6,618 bases of DNA. It comes from Campylobacteraceae bacterium (lineage in GTDB: Bacteria; Campylobacterota; Campylobacteria; Campylobacterales; Sulfurovaceae). Where the stretch lies: contig JALVVQ010000300.1 of the NCBI GenBank assembly GCA_027023325.1, positions 1 to 6,618 of the forward strand. Direction: 5' to 3'. Under the pieces are notes generated by a model. That model did not search any database, was not told the origin of the DNA, and saw only the letters and a program-made list of their open reading frames with translations. Position numbers and translations under genes: made by a program. Below are positions 6,044-6,618 of the stretch, piece after piece; the stretch's first letter is position 1, and every line of letters begins with the position of its first letter.

Positions 6044-6060
6044 CTCTTCTCTTGATAGTT

Positions 6061-6074
6061 TTTGGTTTACCAAA
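6061..6074. promoter_or_regulatory. Inverted repeat in the divergent yqeY/TPR intergenic region (possible operator)
   Basis: TTTGGT and ACCAAA form a perfect six-base inverted repeat with a two-base spacer (TT). It sits near the middle of the 108-base divergent gap, upstream of the yqeY -10 box on one side and of the TPR gene on the other. It could be a regulator site, but a short AT-rich palindrome also occurs by chance; no regulator is identifiable. Confidence 0.25.
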
Positions 6075-6119
6075 GCAGAATCATACTATCATTCGATTAC
6101 AACCGCACCAAGGAACCAA

Positions 6120-6618
6120 ATGACAACTTTCCAACTACTACTGATGATTGCTTCGGGTGTTGTTTTTTATCTCTTCTTTAAGCAATTGTTTAGCGACTCC
6201 TATCCAAAAAGAGGTACCGATTTTGAAGCAAAAGTAGCAGACGAGCAGATTAGCGGCATTTCACAGCCTGATATACTTTTCTCTAAGCCAAAAGCACCTA
6301 CTGACCGTATGAGTCAGCTAATGGAAAATGCCGATGAGGCCATAGAAAGTAACAATTGGGAGGAGGCAAGCAAGGCTCTTGGTAGCTTGCTTATCCTGGA
6401 TCCATATCACTGCGATGCACGCTATAAGCTCGCCTATGTACACCTCCAAAACAAGGAGTATGCAGAGGCAAAAAAGATACTAGAAGCACTTATTGCCGAT
6501 GATCCAACGCATGACATGGCACATGCCCTATTGGCAAATATACTGCATGATCTTGGAGAGGATGAAGCGGCATTGAAGCATCATGAGAAAGCTATCGTGC
6601 TAGATTCGAAATATGCAG
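6120..6618 (+). CDS. Membrane-anchored TPR-repeat protein, N-terminal part; 3' end outside window
   Basis: The frame begins at ATG 6120-6122 with AAGGA at 6110-6114 and remains open to the window edge, giving 166 residues. Residues 4-20 are hydrophobic (FQLLLMIASGVVFYLFF) and followed by Lys21, so this is most likely an uncleaved N-terminal anchor; the side on which the rest lies cannot be fixed. A polar linker runs to about residue 62. From residue 65 there are three consecutive 34-residue tetratricopeptide units (about 65-98, 99-132, 133-166). They show the expected spacing: W80/A83, Y114/A117 and E147/A150 in matching positions, and Pro95 and Pro129 exactly 34 apart. TPRs mediate protein-protein contacts, so an assembly or scaffold role is possible, but no specific function can be named. 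It is transcribed divergently from yqeY. More repeats may follow beyond the window. Confidence 0.82.
   Translation, partial: MTTFQLLLMIASGVVFYLFFKQLFSDSYPKRGTDFEAKVADEQISGISQPDILFSKPKAPTDRMSQLMENADEAIESNNWEEASKALGSLLILDPYHCDARYKLAYVHLQNKEYAEAKKILEALIADDPTHDMAHALLANILHDLGEDEAALKHHEKAIVLDSKYA

Overview
The window looks like an ordinary chromosomal stretch of a Campylobacterota (epsilonproteobacterial) genome, most like Sulfurovum or Sulfurimonas. That placement is inference. It rests on moderate base composition judged by eye, compact gene packing, the style of the proteins and the N-terminally anchored TPR protein at the right edge. No rRNA, tRNA, insertion sequence, CRISPR array or phage gene was seen.

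Layout, left to right. Positions 1-632 (minus strand) hold the N-terminal 210 residues of a DASS/SLC13-family anion transporter whose 3' end lies outside the window. Positions 633-857 are an intergenic gap. It holds the transporter's ribosome binding site, a possible promoter and, just after the livF stop, an unusual stretch that is C-rich on the transcribed RNA and G-rich on the plus strand. Positions 858-5499 (minus strand) are a complete high-affinity amino-acid ABC transporter of the HAAT/Liv type, in the order substrate-binding protein, livH, livM, livG, livF. Positions 5565-6011 (minus strand) encode a stand-alone GatB/YqeY-domain protein. Positions 6120-6618 (plus strand, divergent) encode the first 166 residues of a membrane-anchored TPR protein that runs off the window.

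How the genes work together: the binding protein captures a branched-chain or related amino acid in the periplasm. LivH and LivM form the membrane channel, and LivG and LivF hydrolyse ATP on the cytoplasmic face. The four downstream genes are joined with no gap or with small overlaps (livH/livM abut, livM/livG overlap by 4 nt, livG/livF by 8 nt), which suggests translational coupling. The binding-protein gene is separated from livH by 136 nt containing a strong hairpin without a U-tract and a perfect TATAAT box. This fits the common scheme in which the binding protein is made in excess over the membrane complex. The neighbouring DASS transporter is a second carbon or nutrient uptake function but has no demonstrated link to the liv genes.

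I did not find an undescribed system here. The points most worth a second look are the G-quadruplex/rut-like tract after livF, the hairpin plus promoter between the binding protein and livH, and the divergent yqeY/TPR control region.
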